A DNA stretch of 48,347 nt from Kiloniellales bacterium (GCA_028282935.1 JANQGU010000300.1:1-48347), one strand, 5' to 3'; shown: positions 29,128-39,949, counted from the first letter of the stretch. The notes: generated by a model not told the origin, from the letters alone. Translations and numbers: made by a program.

Positions 29128-30417
29128 TTGGAATCGAACCCGCAGACTTCAACCAAGCGCTACCGAAACACCGCCTTCGTCATCGACCAGACCGCTTCTC
29201 ATTTCGACATGGCCTACCGTCTCAACGTCATGGGGGTCGGCTGCAAGTCCCTGGCGCGACGTGATGTCCAGTTGCGTGCGCCGAGCGGCGACGACATCCG
29301 CATCGGCGGCGACAGGGTCGTCGACTTCGTCCGCTGCTCCTATCTGGGCCTGGACAACCATCCGAAGGTCGTCGAGGGCGCGCTCTCGGCGATCGAGGAC
29401 TACCGCACGGTCCACTGGTCCTGCGCGCGGACCCGGCTGAACTTCGGCCTGCTGCAGGATCTCGAGGACCAGCTCTCCGCGCTCTTCGCCTGCCGGGTCA
29501 TCGCCTTCTCCTCGGTGATGCTCGCGAACCTCGGCGCGCTGCCCCTGATCGCCTCGGGGCACCTGACCGACGGCGTCAAGCCGGTCGTGGTCTTCGACCG
29601 CCTCTGCCATGCCTCGCTGGCCTACCACAAGCCCGTCGTCGCCAGCGAGACCGAGGTCGCGACCATAAACCACAACGACATCGCGGCGTTGGAGGAGATC
29701 TGCAAGGCCAACCCCTGCGTCGCCTACATCGCCGACGGCGTCTACTCGATGGGCGGCAGCGCGCCGATTCCGGAACTCTTGCGCCTGCAGGAGAAGTACA
29801 ACCTCTTCCTCTACATCGACGATGCCCACGGCATCTCGATCTTCGGCGAGCACGGCGAGGGCTTCGCCAGAAGCCAGCTGCCCGCGGAGCTCGGCCCGCG
29901 CAGCATCGTCGCGGCGTCCCTGGGCAAGGGCTTCGGGGCCTCCGGAGGGATCCTGCTTCTCGGCACGCAGAAGCAGGAGGACCTCTTCCGGCGCTACGCG
30001 CAGCCCTATGCCTTCTCGGCCGCGCCCAACCTCGCAGCGGTCGGCGCCGCCCTGGCCTCGGCCGAGATTCACGCCTCGCCCGAGCTCGGCAAGCTGCAGA
30101 AGACTCTGGGCGAGCGGATCCGCACCTTCGACGAGCGGATCTGCACGCCGCAGCGCGGCTGTCCGCTGCCGATCCGAACCGTGCCCATCGGCAGGGAGGA
30201 GGACGCGATCCTCGCGGCCAAGGCCTTGATGGAGCGGGGCGTCTACACCTCGGCGATCTTCTTTCCCACCGTGGCGAGGGGCGCGGCGGGGCTGCGGATC
30301 TGTCCCACGGCCACGCACACGCCGGAAGACGTGCGGACGGTCTGCGCCCTCGTCGAAGAGATCCGGCAATGGCAGGACTTCGACCCGCCCGCCCTGCAGG
30401 CAAAGCTCGCCTCCTAG
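29128..30417 (+). CDS. alpha-oxoamine-synthase-like PLP-dependent enzyme (BioF/KBL/SPT/CqsA fold)
   Basis: SYLGLDNHPKVVEGALSAIEDYRTVHWSCARTRLNFGLLQDLEDQLSALF...YIADGVYSMGGSAPIPELLRLQEKYNLFLYIDDAHGISIFGEHGEGF...AASLGKGFGASGG (PLP Lys). Confidence 0.83.
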   Translation: MESNPQTSTKRYRNTAFVIDQTASHFDMAYRLNVMGVGCKSLARRDVQLRAPSGDDIRIGGDRVVDFVRCSYLGLDNHPKVVEGALSAIEDYRTVHWSCARTRLNFGLLQDLEDQLSALFACRVIAFSSVMLANLGALPLIASGHLTDGVKPVVVFDRLCHASLAYHKPVVASETEVATINHNDIAALEEICKANPCVAYIADGVYSMGGSAPIPELLRLQEKYNLFLYIDDAHGISIFGEHGEGFARSQLPAELGPRSIVAASLGKGFGASGGILLLGTQKQEDLFRRYAQPYAFSAAPNLAAVGAALASAEIHASPELGKLQKTLGERIRTFDERICTPQRGCPLPIRTVPIGREEDAILAAKALMERGVYTSAIFFPTVARGAAGLRICPTATHTPEDVRTVCALVEEIRQWQDFDPPALQAKLAS

Positions 30418-30714
30418 GGCGTGGACGAAGATGCTCGCCGAACAAGGGTCGGGCTCTCGGCCCTTCCTTGGAATGGCTGCGACGAGCCCGCTTCGGCACC
30501 AGGTCCGGTCCAGGATCCGCCGGTCTCACGAAGAGGCCGGCGGGCCCGCTTGGCCGTCGGCGAGGATGCAGCGGCCTTGAGTGATTCGGCACCGCATGAC
30601 GATGGCCGGCCCCCGTCCGCGGACCGGGGCGGCCCTCCGCCGCCCGGCAGGGCTTGGCGCCCGGGGTCAGGGATGCCGATCCCGAGGCCGGACAGGGAAC
30701 CACCGACTGAATCG

Positions 30715-31980
30715 ATGTCCTTCATGCAGAAAACCCTGACAAGGCAGCGGAGCTATCCAAACCGGAACGCCCTGAGGCCGCTGAACACGCCGATATTCTG
30801 CAGGCTCTGGGGGGCGACGATCGTTCTCAACACGGGCCTCCTGATGACGCAGGCCGGGGCGGCCTGGTTGATGACGACGCTGACCGAATCGCCCCTTTTG
30901 GTCGCGCTCGTGCAAAGCGCCGCCTACCTGCCCGCCGCGGTGCTGGCCCTCTTGGGCGGCATTCTCGCGGATACGCATGATCGCAGGCGCTACATCATCA
31001 CCATGCACGCCTCGATATTCATGGTGATCGCCTTTCTGGCGCTTTCCACGCACTACCACGCCGTCACCCCGCCGGTTCTGCTGTTCCTGGTCTTTGCCTT
31101 GGGCTGTGCGGTGGCCATGGCCACGCCGGGCTGGAAGGCCACCATTCCCGAGCTGGTGCCTCCCAGGGACATGCCGGCCGCCGTGGCATTGAACGTCGTC
31201 GGCTTCAACGTCTCTCGGGCGATCGGTCCGGCACTGGCGGGCGCAATTCTTGCCGCCTACAGCCCCGCGGCCGTCTTCGCCGTCGCCGCCGTCGCCGCCT
31301 TGCTGGTCATAGCGGCCTTTCATAGCTGGCGACGCAGCCCGGGGAACAGGACGGCGCCGAAGGGCTGGTTCCTGGAAGCGACGCTTGCCGGGTTCCGCTA
31401 CCTTCGGGAGTCGTCTCCGATGCAGGTCCTCCTCATCCGCTCCGCGGTCTTCTATTTCTCCGCAAGCGCCACCTGGGCGCTGCTCCCCCTGGTGGCCCGT
31501 TCGCAACTCGGTCTGGGGCCCGGGGAGTTCGGCCTTCTCTTCGGCCTGCTCGGCTTGGGCGCGGTGCTGGGCGCCCTGGTCCTGCCGCTGGTGCGCGCGC
31601 ATGCCGGGCCGGATCCGGTGATCGCCGGCGCCACGGTGGGGTTCGCCGCGACGACCCTGCTGCTGGCCTTCTCCGACTCCTTCCTCGCCTCCTGCATCGC
31701 CACGGTCCTGGCGGGGGCGTTCTGGATCGCTGCGCTCTCGACGCTCAACATCGTCGCTCAGACCATCGCCCCGGCCTGGGCTCGGGCGCGGGCGCTGGCG
31801 CTGCCCTTGATGGTCTTCAGCATCAGCATGGCGGCCGGCAGCGCCTTCTGGGGCGAGGTCGCCTCCAGAACCGGGATCCTGATGACGCTGCTCGCAGCCT
31901 CGGTCGGTCTCTTGCTCGGCGTGCTGACCATACGAAGGCTGCCGCTGCCATGCCGGGTGGCCGATGAACCGCAGCGCTAG
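30715..31980 (+). CDS. MFS transporter (EntS-like exporter)
   Basis: [78 protein letters not shown]; many TM segments. Start at 30715. Confidence 0.88.
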   Translation: MSFMQKTLTRQRSYPNRNALRPLNTPIFCRLWGATIVLNTGLLMTQAGAAWLMTTLTESPLLVALVQSAAYLPAAVLALLGGILADTHDRRRYIITMHASIFMVIAFLALSTHYHAVTPPVLLFLVFALGCAVAMATPGWKATIPELVPPRDMPAAVALNVVGFNVSRAIGPALAGAILAAYSPAAVFAVAAVAALLVIAAFHSWRRSPGNRTAPKGWFLEATLAGFRYLRESSPMQVLLIRSAVFYFSASATWALLPLVARSQLGLGPGEFGLLFGLLGLGAVLGALVLPLVRAHAGPDPVIAGATVGFAATTLLLAFSDSFLASCIATVLAGAFWIAALSTLNIVAQTIAPAWARARALALPLMVFSISMAAGSAFWGEVASRTGILMTLLAASVGLLLGVLTIRRLPLPCRVADEPQR

Positions 31981-32104
31981 CCTCTCGGGATCGCGGACCG
32001 TGCGGAAGGACGGTCCCGGGCCAGGCTTTCGCCAGGACGGCGTGGCGATGAAGACAGTCGGGCGGGCCGTCTTGCCGGCCGCCGGGACCTCAAAGGAGGG
32101 TGCG

Positions 32105-32767
32105 ATGGAAAGCCTCATGCAAGTCTCTTCCATTTCGGAAGGCGCCGATTTGCATCAAGACGTAGCAATCGAGCATCCCGTCCAGATCGGCAATCTCGTG
32201 GAAGTGCATGCCAACGTGAAGATCGGCATGTTCAGCAGGATGAACACCGGCACGGGGATTCATCGTAACGTCAGCATTGGGCGCTATTGCTCCTTCGGGC
32301 GCTATACCGATATAGGTGTTGGCAGCCATCCGATGAGCTTTCTCAGCACCCATGCCTTTACCTTCTCGAAGAGCGATTTCCTGGGGCATTCGTTGTATCG
32401 GGACGTCAAGCGGCTCGAGTGGCCCGTGCTCCCGGAGACCAAGCTTGGCAACGATGTCTGGGTCGGCGCCAAGGCCGTGGTTCGCGCGGGTGTCACGATC
32501 GGGGACGGCGCCGTCGTGGCGGCGGGCGCGGTGGTCATCTCCGACGTGCCGCCCTATGCGATCGTCGGCGGGGTTCCGGCGCGCGTCATCCGCTATCGCT
32601 TCCCCGAGGATATCGTGGATCAGCTCTTGCGATTACGGTGGTGGGACTTGCCGTTCGACCGGGTGAGCCCTTTGCCCTTCGACGATATCGATGCCTGCAT
32701 CGAACGCTTGAAGGAGATGCGCGAGAACGCCGGCCCGGCCTGCGTCCTAGAGGAAGAGGCCGTGTAG
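32105..32767 (+). CDS. hexapeptide-repeat acyltransferase (CatB/XAT-like)
   Basis: [36 protein letters not shown]...[53 protein letters not shown]. Confidence 0.86.
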   Translation: MESLMQVSSISEGADLHQDVAIEHPVQIGNLVEVHANVKIGMFSRMNTGTGIHRNVSIGRYCSFGRYTDIGVGSHPMSFLSTHAFTFSKSDFLGHSLYRDVKRLEWPVLPETKLGNDVWVGAKAVVRAGVTIGDGAVVAAGAVVISDVPPYAIVGGVPARVIRYRFPEDIVDQLLRLRWWDLPFDRVSPLPFDDIDACIERLKEMRENAGPACVLEEEAV

Positions 32768-32913
32768 CGCCTTGTCGGCTGTCCTTCCAATGGTGAGGCG
32801 ATCCGTCAGGTCGGAGCGAGCGGAGACGCGGATCCGGTGCCGATGAGCGGGTGTTTCCTCGGGTTGCTTCGGCGCTTCTCGGTCGGACTGGAGTCCCGGC
32901 ACAGGGGCGGTGC

Positions 32914-33636
32914 ATGGTGAGCCCAGTGACCGTCGTGACGGGCGCCAGCCGTGGGATCGGCCGCGCGATCGCCTGTCGCCTGGCCGGGGAGGGGCACCGG
33001 GTCATCAATCTCTCGCGCTACCTTCCCGAGGGCGACCTTCCCGCCGAGAGCCTTTGCGTTGATCTGGGCGACCAGGCCGCGACCACAAGGATGCTGAGCG
33101 AACTGGTCGAGCGGCACGAGGTCGACAATCTGGTCAACAACGCTGCCGCAATCAACGTCAGCGACATAGCGGCGCTGTCCTACGGAGACTTCCAGCAGCT
33201 CGTGGACGTGAACCTGCGGGCCGTCCTGCAATGCATCCAGGCCGTGACGCCGGGAATGAAGAAGAAGGGACGGGGGCGGATCGTGACGCTCGGGAGTCGT
33301 GCCGCGCTCGGCAAGGCGCAGCGCACGACCTACGGCATGACCAAGGCGGGCGTGGTCGGCCTCTCGCGCAGCTTGGCCCTGGAGCTGGCGCCCTATGGCA
33401 TCACCGTCAACGTGGTCAGTCCGGGGCCGATCGAAACCAAGATGTTCCGTGAAAACAGCAAGCCGGATGACCCGGAGGTCATCGCACTCACCGGTTCGAT
33501 CCCGCTCGGCCGCATGGGCCAGCCGGAGGACGTCGCGGCGGCGGTATCCTTCTTTCTGGGCGACGGCGCTGCCTTTGTCACCGGTCAGAACCTCTACGTC
33601 TGCGGCGGCCTGAGCATAGGCTCCGCGGCGATTTAG
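32914..33636 (+). CDS. short-chain dehydrogenase/reductase (FabG-like)
   Basis: VVTGASRGIGRAIACRLAGEGH; NLVNNAA; YGMTKAGVVGLSRSLALELAPYGITVNVVSPGPIET; C-terminal ASFVTGQ-like AAFVTGQNLYVCGGLS. Confidence 0.93.
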   Translation: MVSPVTVVTGASRGIGRAIACRLAGEGHRVINLSRYLPEGDLPAESLCVDLGDQAATTRMLSELVERHEVDNLVNNAAAINVSDIAALSYGDFQQLVDVNLRAVLQCIQAVTPGMKKKGRGRIVTLGSRAALGKAQRTTYGMTKAGVVGLSRSLALELAPYGITVNVVSPGPIETKMFRENSKPDDPEVIALTGSIPLGRMGQPEDVAAAVSFFLGDGAAFVTGQNLYVCGGLSIGSAAI

Positions 33637-33656
33637 GGCATTGCGTCCGGCCGCCC

Positions 33657-33703
33657 AGATCAAACCCCCGTTCGATTGGCCTCGATTGAACGGGGTTTGA
33701 TCT
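33657..33703 (+). terminator. long stem-loop terminating the 29-33.6 kb cluster
   Basis: AGATCAAACCCCCGTTC / GAACGGGGTTTGATCT (one-base bulge), loop GATTGGCCTCGATT. Confidence 0.65.
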
Positions 33704-33929
33704 GCTTCATGTAGAGAGAGCGGCAGGGCCTCCGCTCGCCGCCCGCTACTCTTCAACGTAGAACTGGTAGTACTCTTCGCCGCAGAAGAAGCCTGCGCAG
33801 CTTCGTGCTGTCCGCCCGTTCCAGAAGAGCCTTCCTCCGGTTCGGGACTCGATACCTCTAAGGATGGGCCGTCTCGCGGTCTATTCGGCACGCCGAGGAC
33901 TTGATCAGGATACTTGCAAGATAGCGGTA

Positions 33930-33950
33930 TTTGAAATATGTTATATCAAA
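33930..33950. promoter_or_regulatory. operator-like palindrome upstream of tctC
   Basis: TTTGAAATA-TGT-TATATCAAA, 9-bp half-sites with one mismatch, 20 bp upstream of the CDS start. Confidence 0.55.
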
Positions 33951-33969
33951 TAGCAAATGAGGGGAGGCT

Positions 33970-34923
33970 ATGACCAGATCTGTATATTCCGCCCTTTTGG
34001 GCCTTTTTGCACTTGCGCTTGCAGTATCCCCCGCGGCTGCAGGAGAGTTTCCATCGAAAGAGGTTTCTCTCATCGTCAACTACGGGGCCGGGGGGACCAC
34101 CGACACCGCAACGCGAATTCTTGCCAACAAGGCGGAAGAGTTTCTCGGCAAGCCCATCGCTGTGCTCAACAAGGCCGGTGGTGCCGGGACGGCCGGACCT
34201 TCGCAGCTGGCCAGGTCCGATCCCGACGGCTACACCGTCGGCGTGACCAGCCTTTCCCCGCTTACCGTGACGCCTCACACGCTCGACGTGCCCTTCGTCA
34301 CCGCCGACTTCCAGTTCCTTCTCGGCTACTTCCGATATGTCTACGGCGTCGGGGTCGCCAAGGAATCGCCGTTCAAGGACTTCCAGGCGGTCGTCGACAG
34401 CGCCAAGAACGGCGACAGGATAACCTGGGCCGTTGCCTCGACGGACGAGAGGATTCTTGTCGCGACGCTGAACAAGCTGACCGACGCGGGCTTCGTCCCG
34501 GTGCCCTTCAACTCGGGCAGCGAGAGGGAAGTGGCCATATTGGGCGGCAAGGTCGCCCTGTCCTTCGTCGGTCCGGCGTCGGCGAACGTTCGCTCGGGCG
34601 ACATCCGCCTCATAGCCGCGGCCGGTCCCGAGCGCTGGTCGACGTCGCCGGAGGTGCCGACGCTGATCGAGCAGGGCTTCGATGCCTCGATCGAAAGCTG
34701 GGCCGGGCTTGCCGCGCCGGCTGGAACGCCGAAAGAGGCCCACGGCGTTCTCGAGGCGGCCTTCCTCAAGGCCGCAAAGCACCCCGAGGTGGTAGAGAAG
34801 ATTCGCGGGCTCGGCCTGGATGCGGCGGCCATGACCGGCGCCGAATACAAGGCTTTCGTGGACCAGAGGTTCGAGGACAACAAACGCTGGATCGAAGAGC
34901 TCGAACTGAACAAGAAGCAGTAG
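33970..34923 (+). CDS. tripartite tricarboxylate transporter substrate-binding protein (TctC/Bug family)
   Basis: Signal peptide; EFPSKEVSLIVNYGAGGTTDTATRILANKAEEFLGKPIAVLNKAGGAGTAGPSQLARSDPDGYTVG. Confidence 0.93.
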   Translation: MTRSVYSALLGLFALALAVSPAAAGEFPSKEVSLIVNYGAGGTTDTATRILANKAEEFLGKPIAVLNKAGGAGTAGPSQLARSDPDGYTVGVTSLSPLTVTPHTLDVPFVTADFQFLLGYFRYVYGVGVAKESPFKDFQAVVDSAKNGDRITWAVASTDERILVATLNKLTDAGFVPVPFNSGSEREVAILGGKVALSFVGPASANVRSGDIRLIAAAGPERWSTSPEVPTLIEQGFDASIESWAGLAAPAGTPKEAHGVLEAAFLKAAKHPEVVEKIRGLGLDAAAMTGAEYKAFVDQRFEDNKRWIEELELNKKQ

Positions 34924-35057
34924 GGGCCGCAGGGTCCCCATTGGCCTAGCAGACCGGCGCTTCCGGGTCGCGGACCTTCCCAGGTACGATCCGGGGCGCC
35001 GGCGAGTGCCGGGCCGCTGCATCGTGAAACCAATCCGGGCGAGAAGGGCCCTCCTCG

Positions 35058-36542
35058 ATGGAAGCCATCGTTCTGGCCTTTCAGGCTCTGCTCGATGTTC
35101 AGAACGTCTTGTATCTCTGCATCGGCGTCGGCGCCGGGATCGTCCTAGGGGCGATTCCCGGACTCTCGGCCTCGATGGCCATCGCGATCGTCATTCCCTT
35201 CACCTTCGCACTGCCGCCCGTCGCCAGCCTGATCATGATGATGGGTGCCTACAAGGGCGGCATCTACGGCGGATCGATCGCCGCGATCCTGCTGAACGCC
35301 CCGGGCACCTCCGCCGCGGTGGCGACGGTTCAGGACGGCCATGCGCTCGCCAAGCAGGGAAAGGGCCTCAAGGCGCTCAAGGTCTCGCTCTTCGCCTCCG
35401 CCATCGGAGACACCTTCAGCGACATCGTGCTGATTCTCTCCGCCGCCCAGCTTGCAAGGATCGCTCTTGAGTTCGGCCCCGTCGAGTTCACCGTCATCGC
35501 CGTCGCGTCCTTGACCCTGGTGGTGTCGCTCTCCGGCAAGTCGCTGATGAAGGGCCTGATCGGCGCGGCCTTGGGAATCCTGGTCGCCTTCATCGGCCTC
35601 GATCCGATGAGCGGCCTGCCGAGGCTGACCTTCGGCAGTTCCGACTTCTATGGCGGCATTGGCCTGGTGCCGATGCTCATCGGCCTGCTGCCGATGGCGG
35701 AAGTCCTGATCCGGCTGGAGCAGAAGCAGCAGACCAAGGGCGCGTTCCTGCCAAGCCCCAAGGAGCCCTCGGACGCAAGGGTCACGAAGTCGGACTGGAA
35801 GAGGATAACCAAGCCAATCGCCGCCGGCTCGGTTCTCGGCACGATCATCGGCATCATTCCCGGAATGGGGCCGACGATCGGCGCCGTCGTAGGCTACGAC
35901 AATGCAAAGAAGCTATCGAAGGACAAGGAAAGCTTCGGGAAAGGGTCGGTCGAAGGCGTCGCGGGCGCCGAATCGGGAAACAACGCGGTCAGCGGAGCCA
36001 ACCTCATACCTTTGCTGGGGCTCGGTATCCCGGGTGACTCGGAGGCCGTGATTCTGATCGGCGCGTTCCTGATACACGGCCTGACGCCCGGCCCCATGAT
36101 CTTTCGCGAGAATCCCGAGGTCGTCTACGGGTTGTACGGGGGGCTGGTCGCCGCGAACCTGCTGCTGATCATCTTTGCGCTGCTGCTCCTTCCGCAGTTC
36201 GTCAAGCTCTCGCGGATCCGCACGACCCGGATCCTGCCCGTCGTCATGATCTTGGCGACCATGGGTGCCTATAACTATCAGCAGAGCTTCTTCGACGTCA
36301 TCGTCGCCTTCGTTTTCTGCGGCATCGGCTATCTCATGCATAAGATCGACGCGCCGAGGTCGACGATCATGATCGGCTTCATTCTGGCGCCCATTCTCGA
36401 GAACAACTTTCGAAGGGCCATGCTGATCACGGACAACGACTGGAGCGCCTTTTTCTCCAGCTCGATCGGGAACTTTCTTTGGATGCTGGCGATCGCCTCG
36501 GTCATCTACTCCTTGGCGGCCTTCGCCAGAAAGCGGAGGTGA
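35058..36542 (+). CDS. tripartite tricarboxylate transporter permease (TctA)
   Basis: GAIPGLSASMAIAIVIPFTFALPPVASLIMMMGAYKGGIYGGSIAAILLNAPGTSAAVATVQDGHALAKQGKGLKAL. Confidence 0.96.
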   Translation: MEAIVLAFQALLDVQNVLYLCIGVGAGIVLGAIPGLSASMAIAIVIPFTFALPPVASLIMMMGAYKGGIYGGSIAAILLNAPGTSAAVATVQDGHALAKQGKGLKALKVSLFASAIGDTFSDIVLILSAAQLARIALEFGPVEFTVIAVASLTLVVSLSGKSLMKGLIGAALGILVAFIGLDPMSGLPRLTFGSSDFYGGIGLVPMLIGLLPMAEVLIRLEQKQQTKGAFLPSPKEPSDARVTKSDWKRITKPIAAGSVLGTIIGIIPGMGPTIGAVVGYDNAKKLSKDKESFGKGSVEGVAGAESGNNAVSGANLIPLLGLGIPGDSEAVILIGAFLIHGLTPGPMIFRENPEVVYGLYGGLVAANLLLIIFALLLLPQFVKLSRIRTTRILPVVMILATMGAYNYQQSFFDVIVAFVFCGIGYLMHKIDAPRSTIMIGFILAPILENNFRRAMLITDNDWSAFFSSSIGNFLWMLAIASVIYSLAAFARKRR

Positions 36543-36547
36543 AGGGA

Positions 36548-37075
36548 ATGGCGGACTCCGTTATCTCGGAACAGCGGTCGCGTTGGTTGAACCTCGACCT
36601 CGTAACCGCGGTAAGCGTTCTGGTCGGGACCCTTGCACTGCTGCTGCTGGTCTTTCCCTCGCAGATACCGGCCCCCGAAGGAGATGAACTCGGGGCGCTT
36701 CTGCCCACGCTTATCTGCCTGTTCATCATGGTCTTGAGCATAACCTGGATCGGGAACAGCGTTCTCACCACTCTCCAGGCACGCCGCACCCTGGAGGAGG
36801 GCGCCTTCATCGAGCAGGAGCGAGGCGTGGACCGTCGCCGACAACGCCTGTTGCTGCTCGCCACCGCCGGCTATGCGGTGATCATTTCCTTCGTGGGCTA
36901 CGTCATCGCGTCGGCGCTGCTGCTGACGGCCTACTTCTGGATATTGGGGGAACGCTCCAAGCAGTTGATCTTCTTTCTGGCGATCGGCTTGCCCTTGGCA
37001 ATCAACGCCCTTCTCGCGCGCGTCCTCTACGTGCGTTTCACGGAAATCGACAACTTCCTGGCCGGGCTGTTCTGA
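36548..37075 (+). CDS. tripartite tricarboxylate transporter small subunit (TctB)
   Basis: Small 4-TM protein directly downstream of tctA; start at 36548. Confidence 0.84.
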   Translation: MADSVISEQRSRWLNLDLVTAVSVLVGTLALLLLVFPSQIPAPEGDELGALLPTLICLFIMVLSITWIGNSVLTTLQARRTLEEGAFIEQERGVDRRRQRLLLLATAGYAVIISFVGYVIASALLLTAYFWILGERSKQLIFFLAIGLPLAINALLARVLYVRFTEIDNFLAGLF

Positions 37076-37171
37076 CCGGCCGAGCCTGCCGGGAGGCGGG
37101 CCGCGCCGTCGGCCTGACGGCAGTCCGGCCGCGTCGGGCCGGCCTTGCGGAGCGGCCCTTCCGGCGCGCCT

Positions 37172-38194
37172 TCACGCCGCCTCGGCCTGGACCGACACGC
37201 TTCTCTTGAGAGTGGCCGCCAGCTCCGCGACGGCCGCCTTGCCCCTCGAAAGGTATCCCGACTGACTGAAGAAGCCATGCATCACGCCGGCGTAGCGCCG
37301 CAGGGTGACGTCGACACCGGCTTCTTCGAGCCGGCGGGCGTAGTCTTCGGCTTCTCCTCTCAGGGGGTCGAGCTCCGCCGTGATGACAAGGGTCCTCGGC
37401 AGCCTCGAAAGCAGGGTCGAGAAGGCCGGAGACAGTCTGGGGTCCTCGAGGTCCCGGTGTGCGCCGAGGTATTGGTCGCGCGACCAGCGCCGCTTCTTGG
37501 CGGTGAAGGAGAAACCTTCGCCGAGCGTCGTGTAGGTCTCGTTGCTCAGCGTGGCGTCCACGGGCGGATAGACGAGAAGCTGGCAAAGGAGACTTGGCCC
37601 GCCCGAGCGCTGAAGCTCGAGGGCCGCGGCCGTCGCGAGGTTCCCGCCGGCGCTGCTTCCGCCGACGCTGACGCTTTGGCGGTACAAGCGATACTCGGGC
37701 GGGGCCCTGCCGAGCCACCGGACGGCGGCGACGGCGTCTTCGAAGGCCGCCGGAAATGGGTGCTCCGGCGCGAGGCGGTAGTCGACGTTGAGTACGGCGC
37801 AGCCCGACAGGTTCGCGATCACGCGGCAGAGCGCGTCATGGGTTTCGAGATCTCCGACAACGTGCCCGCCGCCGTGAAACCAGGCCAGGCAATGCGCCTT
37901 GTCCTCGGCATGGGGATGATAGAGGCGGCTCTTCAGAGGGCCCGCAGCCGTGGGGATCTCGACGTCGTTGACCTCCGCGACATCCTCGAAGGGCGGGTCG
38001 GTGTCGAGCTGGAAGCGCTCGAACACCTCTCTCTTGTGCTCCGGCGTATCGCATTGGGCCAGAAGGCGATCGCGCGCCTGGAGGCTCTCGAAGAGCCGTC
38101 GGGACTCCGGCTCCAGCCGCTCCAGAGGAGCCCGATCCTCCCCGGCGCGATGGGTCTTCTGCTGCATCACGATGACAACGCTCCTGCGTTCCAA
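37172..38194 (-). CDS. alpha/beta hydrolase, HSL-type esterase/lipase
   Basis: CLAWFHGGGHVVGDLETHDALCRVIANLSGCAVLNVDYRLAPEHPFPAAFEDA; GGSSAGGNLA; YAGVMHGFFS. Confidence 0.94.
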   Translation of the reverse strand: MERRSVVIVMQQKTHRAGEDRAPLERLEPESRRLFESLQARDRLLAQCDTPEHKREVFERFQLDTDPPFEDVAEVNDVEIPTAAGPLKSRLYHPHAEDKAHCLAWFHGGGHVVGDLETHDALCRVIANLSGCAVLNVDYRLAPEHPFPAAFEDAVAAVRWLGRAPPEYRLYRQSVSVGGSSAGGNLATAAALELQRSGGPSLLCQLLVYPPVDATLSNETYTTLGEGFSFTAKKRRWSRDQYLGAHRDLEDPRLSPAFSTLLSRLPRTLVITAELDPLRGEAEDYARRLEEAGVDVTLRRYAGVMHGFFSQSGYLSRGKAAVAELAATLKRSVSVQAEAA

Positions 38195-38210
38195 GGCTCG
38201 GGGGCGGCGT

Positions 38211-38237
38211 TGATTGTATTTAATATATCATATAACA
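38211..38237. promoter_or_regulatory. AT-rich operator/promoter-like segment in the divergent hydrolase/M81 interval
   Basis: TGATTGTATTTAATATATCATATAACA; contains the ATATATCA core also seen at 40983-40990. Confidence 0.4.
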
Positions 38238-38419
38238 TGCGGAAAATGTAAAGCGCGGTGGAGCGGACGGGCGCTTCGGGCGGCTGGCCGAAGCCTGGGT
38301 CCGCGGCCTCGGGGCGGGAAGGCGCGACCGCCCCGCATCCTTTTCCTCGAGCACGCAAGGAACGCCTCTCCGAAGGGGAGAGGCGTGCGGGACGAGACCG
38401 GGTCGGCAAAGGAGAGTCC

Positions 38420-39949
38420 ATGCGGGCGCTGGTTGCGCAAGTCTCCCAGGAGACCAATAGTTTCAACCCGATTCGGACGGAACTCTCCGACTTCTCGATT
38501 CGCGAGGCCGAGGAAGTCCTGGTCGAACTGACGCCTACGGGGACAATTCTCGGCGGCGTCCTTACGGAGTGCCAGGCGCGCGGGATCGAAGCGATACCTG
38601 CCCTTGCCGCCATGGCGTCACCGGGCGGCCCGGTGTCGGACCGGGCCTTCGACCGCCTTTCCGGAAGGATCCTGCAGGGCGCCGCCGACAACGAGTTCCA
38701 GTTCGTCGCTCTCGATCTGCACGGCGCGATGATGACCGAGTCCCGCGACGACCCCGAAGGCGAAATCCTTGCCGCGCTCCGGAACGCGCTTGGCCCAGAG
38801 GTGCTGATAGGCGCCGGGCTCGACCTCCACGCCCATCTGACCGAGCGGATGATCGAGGCCGCCGATGTCTTGATCCCCTGCAAGAAGAACCCGCATTCCG
38901 ATCTCAGGGAGACGGGCGCGGAGGTCGTCCGTGCCCTCCTGCGCTGCTTCGAGGCGGGGAAGAGGCCGAGAAGAACCTTCCTGAGAATACCGATGCTGCT
39001 GCAGGGCAACACGGAAACCCATAGCGGGCCTTTGGAGGAGGCCCACCGCCGGCTGGCGAGCTGGAAACGCGAGGAAAGCGGCGCGCTCGACGCCTCGCTC
39101 TGCAATTGCCAGCCCTTTCTCGACGCCGAAGACATGGGACAGGTGCTTCTCTTTTCCGAACTGGCGGAATCCGGTACCGCCGCCACGGCCATCCGGGACG
39201 TCGCCTTGCGCCTGTGGGATCGCCGGGAGGAGTTCAGGAACGCCTTTCCCTCTCTGGAGGACGCGCTCGAAAGGGTTCGGCAGGACCCGGAGGCTCGACC
39301 CTTCGTGATCTCGGACTACGGAGACCGCACCAACGCGGGCGCGCCGGGCGACAGCACGGTCGCCCTGCGCCGCGTGGTCGAGCGCTATCCCGACCTCAAG
39401 GTCGCGATGCCGCTCACGGATCCCTGGGCGGTGGAGGCAGCCAAGCGGGCGGGCGTCGGGGCGGAGCTCTCGACTCGGCTTGGGGCAAGGTTCACGAAGG
39501 GGGTCTTCGAGCCCTACGACTTCACGGGCGTCGTGGAGGCGATCTCCGACGGGAGCTACCGGATGAGGGGTCCGATGATGTCCGGCCAGGTCGTCAGCGC
39601 GGGCGAGACCGCCGTCCTCGAGAGCAGGAACCTGAAGCTGGTGATCACGTCGCGGCCGGCGCGCACCCAGGATGTCAACTTCTATGAGAGCCTTGGGCTG
39701 AAGATCGCCGATTTCGACGCTGTCTTCGTAAAGTCGGGCAACCACTTCCAGCTTTCCTACGAGGGCATCGCGACGGCGCTCAAGGCGGACACGCCGGGGG
39801 TCGGCGCCTACCGCCCGGGCCGGATGCCGCGGGTCAAGCGCGCGCCCCTCTATCCCGAGGCCAACGCGCCGGCGTTCGTGCTAGAAGTTCAGGAAATCGC
39901 GGCCCGGCCGCTTGCGCCGGCTGTGCCGATGGATCGGGAGAAGCAATGA
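38420..39949 (+). CDS. M81 family metallopeptidase (MlrC-like)
   Basis: MRALVAQVSQETNSFNPIRTELSDF...LHGAMMTESRDDPEGEILAALRNALGPEVLIGAGLDLHAHLTERM...SDYGDRTNAGAPGDSTVALR...SGNHFQLSYEGIATALKADTPGVGA. Confidence 0.9.
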   Translation: MRALVAQVSQETNSFNPIRTELSDFSIREAEEVLVELTPTGTILGGVLTECQARGIEAIPALAAMASPGGPVSDRAFDRLSGRILQGAADNEFQFVALDLHGAMMTESRDDPEGEILAALRNALGPEVLIGAGLDLHAHLTERMIEAADVLIPCKKNPHSDLRETGAEVVRALLRCFEAGKRPRRTFLRIPMLLQGNTETHSGPLEEAHRRLASWKREESGALDASLCNCQPFLDAEDMGQVLLFSELAESGTAATAIRDVALRLWDRREEFRNAFPSLEDALERVRQDPEARPFVISDYGDRTNAGAPGDSTVALRRVVERYPDLKVAMPLTDPWAVEAAKRAGVGAELSTRLGARFTKGVFEPYDFTGVVEAISDGSYRMRGPMMSGQVVSAGETAVLESRNLKLVITSRPARTQDVNFYESLGLKIADFDAVFVKSGNHFQLSYEGIATALKADTPGVGAYRPGRMPRVKRAPLYPEANAPAFVLEVQEIAARPLAPAVPMDREKQ

